Below are positions 32,103-34,158 of a stretch of 34,158 nucleotides of DNA, in pieces. Origin of the DNA: DASRCB01 sp035653295. GTDB lineage: Bacteria > Acidobacteriota > Terriglobia > Bryobacterales > Bryobacteraceae. The position numbers and the translations under genes are program-made. The stretch lies in NCBI GenBank assembly GCA_035653295.1, contig DASRCB010000102.1, forward strand, positions 1-34,158, in the 5' to 3' direction. Every line of letters begins with the position of its first letter. The stretch's first letter is position 1. Under the pieces are notes generated by a model. It was not told where the DNA came from and searched no databases. It saw only the letters and a program-made list of their open reading frames with translations.

Positions 32103-34158
32103 TCACTCCGTACGCAACGTATCCACTGCGGAGAGCGAACACGCTCGTAGTGCCGGAATCAGGGCGGCTATCACGGCCGAGGCGGCGAGCGCAAGAGCGG
32201 CGGTCAGGGTCACCGCCGGGTTGTACGGGCTCAGGCCATAGAGCTGGTTTCCGAGGAACCGCCCTGCGGCGAAAGCGGCGGGGATACCGATCAGCAGGCC
32301 GGTGACAATCAGCCGCAGCGCACCCCGAAGTACGAGCCGGACAACATCGCCGCGGCCGGCGCCGAGTGCGACCCGCACGCCCAGCTCTTTGACCCGAAGA
32401 CCGGTGTTGTACGCGGTCACGCCATACAAACCGATTGAAGCCAGGAGAAGGGAGAGAGCAGCGAACAGTGACTGGAGCCGCGCAATCAATCGCTGTTGTG
32501 CGAATTCCGCCGCGACCTTCTCTTTCATTGACCGAATTCGAATCAGAGGCATGCCGCGATCCACCGATGCTATGGCGCCTCGAATGGCGTCCGCGGGAAC
32601 GTCGGCGCCGTGGCGGAAGGACACGACGATTTCCTTAAGGAACAGCGAGCCAATATTGGTCTGCGAGTAGTCGGCCTGTGCTTCCGGGAGGAAGAACATG
32701 GGATCGGTCGGCCCATCGAGACGATACGGCCAGTAGCGCGCATTCTTCACCACGCCCACGATTTCAAATTCACGAGGTGCGCCCGGTTTCCAGCCGAAGG
32801 TCCGGCCGACGGCATCATCGTTTTTGAAATAGCGTCTGGCGAACGACTCGTTCACAACGGCTATTTTTCGGGAATAGGACGTGTCCTCCTCGCTGATACC
32901 GCGCCCCCTGAGCACGGGTGTTCCGACGGCCTCGAAATATCCCGCGCTCACGCGATTCCAGGCCGCGTAGTCGTCGTCCGCGGACGCTGGCGAGCGCCGG
33001 CCATCAAACCACACCCCGCTGCCCCATCCGCCGCTCGGCGGCGAGTAGAGACACAGGGCAACGGCGTCGACCCCGGGTATTCTCGCGATCGAATCGTGAA
33101 TCCGGCGATAGAGCGCCGGGAGCTGGGCGGCGCCGTACCCGGCAAATCTCGGGTTGATGTCGGCGACGAGGCGTCCGGCTGGTTCGAAGCCCAGGTTCTT
33201 CGTTTCGAGGCGGCGCAGGGTGGCGCTGAGCAGGCCGGCCGCCGAGAGCAGGACCAGCGCAAGCGCTGCCTGCACCACGACCAATGCCTTTCGCGGGAGC
33301 AGACCGGCGCGCGTCGTCGAGCGGCCGGCGCCCCGAAGCGCTTCAATTGGGTCGGCGCGCGCCGCCATCCACGCCGGCGCGGCCCCGAATACGACTCCCG
33401 TCGCGAGCGACACCATGAGCGCGAACAGCAGCACGGGCACAGAAGGCGCGGCGTCGATCGGTATCGGCGCGGATCCTGGCTGTGCGGGGAACGCGAAATG
33501 CAGAATGAGGCTCGTGCAGGCGAATGCAATCACCAGGCCAGCCGCTCCGCCCGCAACAGAAAGCGCGATGCTTTCGATGAGCGGCTCCCTGGCAACGCGC
33601 GACCCGCGCGCCCCCAGCGCAACACTCAGCGATATCTGGCGCCGGCGCTCCATGCCGCGAACCAGCATCAGGCTTGCGATATTGGCGCAGACAATCAGCA
33701 GCACCAATGCCGTGGCCGCCATCAGGATGTGAAGCCAGTGCCCGTATTGCTCGCGCATCATGGTAATGCCCGCGCCCCCGGGGCTCAGGAACAGAGTCTG
33801 CTGCGAAAGCTTCGCGCGATCGGTGGCGCTCATCTCGCCCCAGTGCGAGCGGAGCCATTGCCTGAGCAGAACCCGCATTTGCGACTCGATGGAACGAGGT
33901 GACGCGCCGGGCTGAATGCGGCCAATCAGGTTCAGCCAGTGGGTGTCATACTTGGCGAGATCGCTGGCGGTTTCAACATACGGTTCATCGTTCAGGGGCA
34001 GGAAGAAGTCGGGCGGCGTGCCGCGCAGGGTGTCGCCATAAAATCCCGCGGGCGCAACGCCCACCACCGTGAACGGCTTGTCGTCCAGCCTGAACACGCC
34101 GCCGATCAGCGAACGATCGCCGCCGTATTTTTCCCACAGGCGGTAGCTGATTACCGCC
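32103..34158 (-). CDS. ADOP-type MacB/FtsX permease, C-terminal 684 residues (start outside window)
   Basis: The frame runs without stop to the right edge (AVISYRLWEKYGGDRSLIGG then VFRLDDKPFTVVGVAP), which is the MacB periplasmic core pattern, so the true start lies beyond the window. The visible part holds the first periplasmic core's end, then an FtsX helix set (LHILMAATALVLLIVCANIA ... LSVALGARGSRVAREPLIES). A middle helix pair, a second periplasmic core (VSAGYFEAVGTPVLRGRGIS) and a second FtsX set follow (LFAALSLLLASIGLYGVTAY ... LGVRVALGAGRGDVVRLVLR). Two FtsX modules in one chain without an ATPase domain is the acidobacterial duplicated orphan permease layout. It may export substrates or act in envelope mechanotransmission with an unlinked ATPase. 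Confidence 0.93.
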   Translation of the reverse strand, partial: AVISYRLWEKYGGDRSLIGGVFRLDDKPFTVVGVAPAGFYGDTLRGTPPDFFLPLNDEPYVETASDLAKYDTHWLNLIGRIQPGASPRSIESQMRVLLRQWLRSHWGEMSATDRAKLSQQTLFLSPGGAGITMMREQYGHWLHILMAATALVLLIVCANIASLMLVRGMERRRQISLSVALGARGSRVAREPLIESIALSVAGGAAGLVIAFACTSLILHFAFPAQPGSAPIPIDAAPSVPVLLFALMVSLATGVVFGAAPAWMAARADPIEALRGAGRSTTRAGLLPRKALVVVQAALALVLLSAAGLLSATLRRLETKNLGFEPAGRLVADINPRFAGYGAAQLPALYRRIHDSIARIPGVDAVALCLYSPPSGGWGSGVWFDGRRSPASADDDYAAWNRVSAGYFEAVGTPVLRGRGISEEDTSYSRKIAVVNESFARRYFKNDDAVGRTFGWKPGAPREFEIVGVVKNARYWPYRLDGPTDPMFFLPEAQADYSQTNIGSLFLKEIVVSFRHGADVPADAIRGAIASVDRGMPLIRIRSMKEKVAAEFAQQRLIARLQSLFAALSLLLASIGLYGVTAYNTGLRVKELGVRVALGAGRGDVVRLVLRGALRLIVTGLLIGIPAAFAAGRFLGNQLYGLSPYNPAVTLTAALALAASAVIAALIPALRACSLSAVDTLRTE

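Overview
This is GC-rich chromosomal DNA with a bacterial layout. It most likely comes from an Acidobacteriota member, and I would guess a Bryobacter/Solibacter-type soil lineage. Three genes point that way: an ADOP-type MacB/FtsX permease at the right edge, a VWA protein of the 'acidobacterial VWFA-related' kind, and a very large Ser/Thr kinase with TPR and PEGA modules. The genus is inference. I saw no rRNA, intact tRNA, CRISPR array or complete insertion sequence.

Layout. 1-3.0 kb: the end of a membrane glycosyltransferase-like gene, then citrate synthase and seryl-tRNA synthetase in tight succession. 3.1-10.3 kb: two consecutive secreted giants (1567 and about 818 residues) built from phage-tail-fibre/tailspike-like modules. 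They share a repeated 78-82-residue Cys-containing module, and the second appears to lack a normal start codon. 10.3-12.4 kb (minus): a small hypothetical gene and a secreted M23 peptidase. 12.4-13.8 kb (plus): an HpnB-like glycosyltransferase and a tiny repeat-bearing ORF. 13.8-18.0 kb (minus): a likely three-gene unit for exported proteins (a protein with faint kinase-like motifs, a GH51 arabinofuranosidase, a DUF4252-like protein). 18.3-19.9 kb: an alkaline-phosphatase-superfamily gene whose segments are in circularly permuted order and which is frameshifted. 19.9-20.3 kb: apparently decayed DNA. 20.3-23.1 kb: a VWA protein and a Tat-exported FAD oxidoreductase. 23.27-23.46 kb (minus): a lone Flp pilin with a long leader. 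23.7-27.0 kb: DNA polymerase I with a degenerate proofreading domain, overlapping by 4 nt a cyclophilin lipoprotein. 27.0-31.9 kb (minus): the giant transmembrane kinase. 32.1-34.2 kb (minus): the ADOP permease, cut by the window edge.

How it fits together. Housekeeping genes (gltA, serS, polA) are interspersed with many envelope or exported proteins: hydrolases, a pilin, adhesin/tailspike-like proteins and an envelope-spanning kinase. The most unusual parts are the pair of tail-fibre-like secreted proteins with their structured leader and ATA-type start, and the permuted phosphatase. No function beyond family level can be proved from sequence alone.
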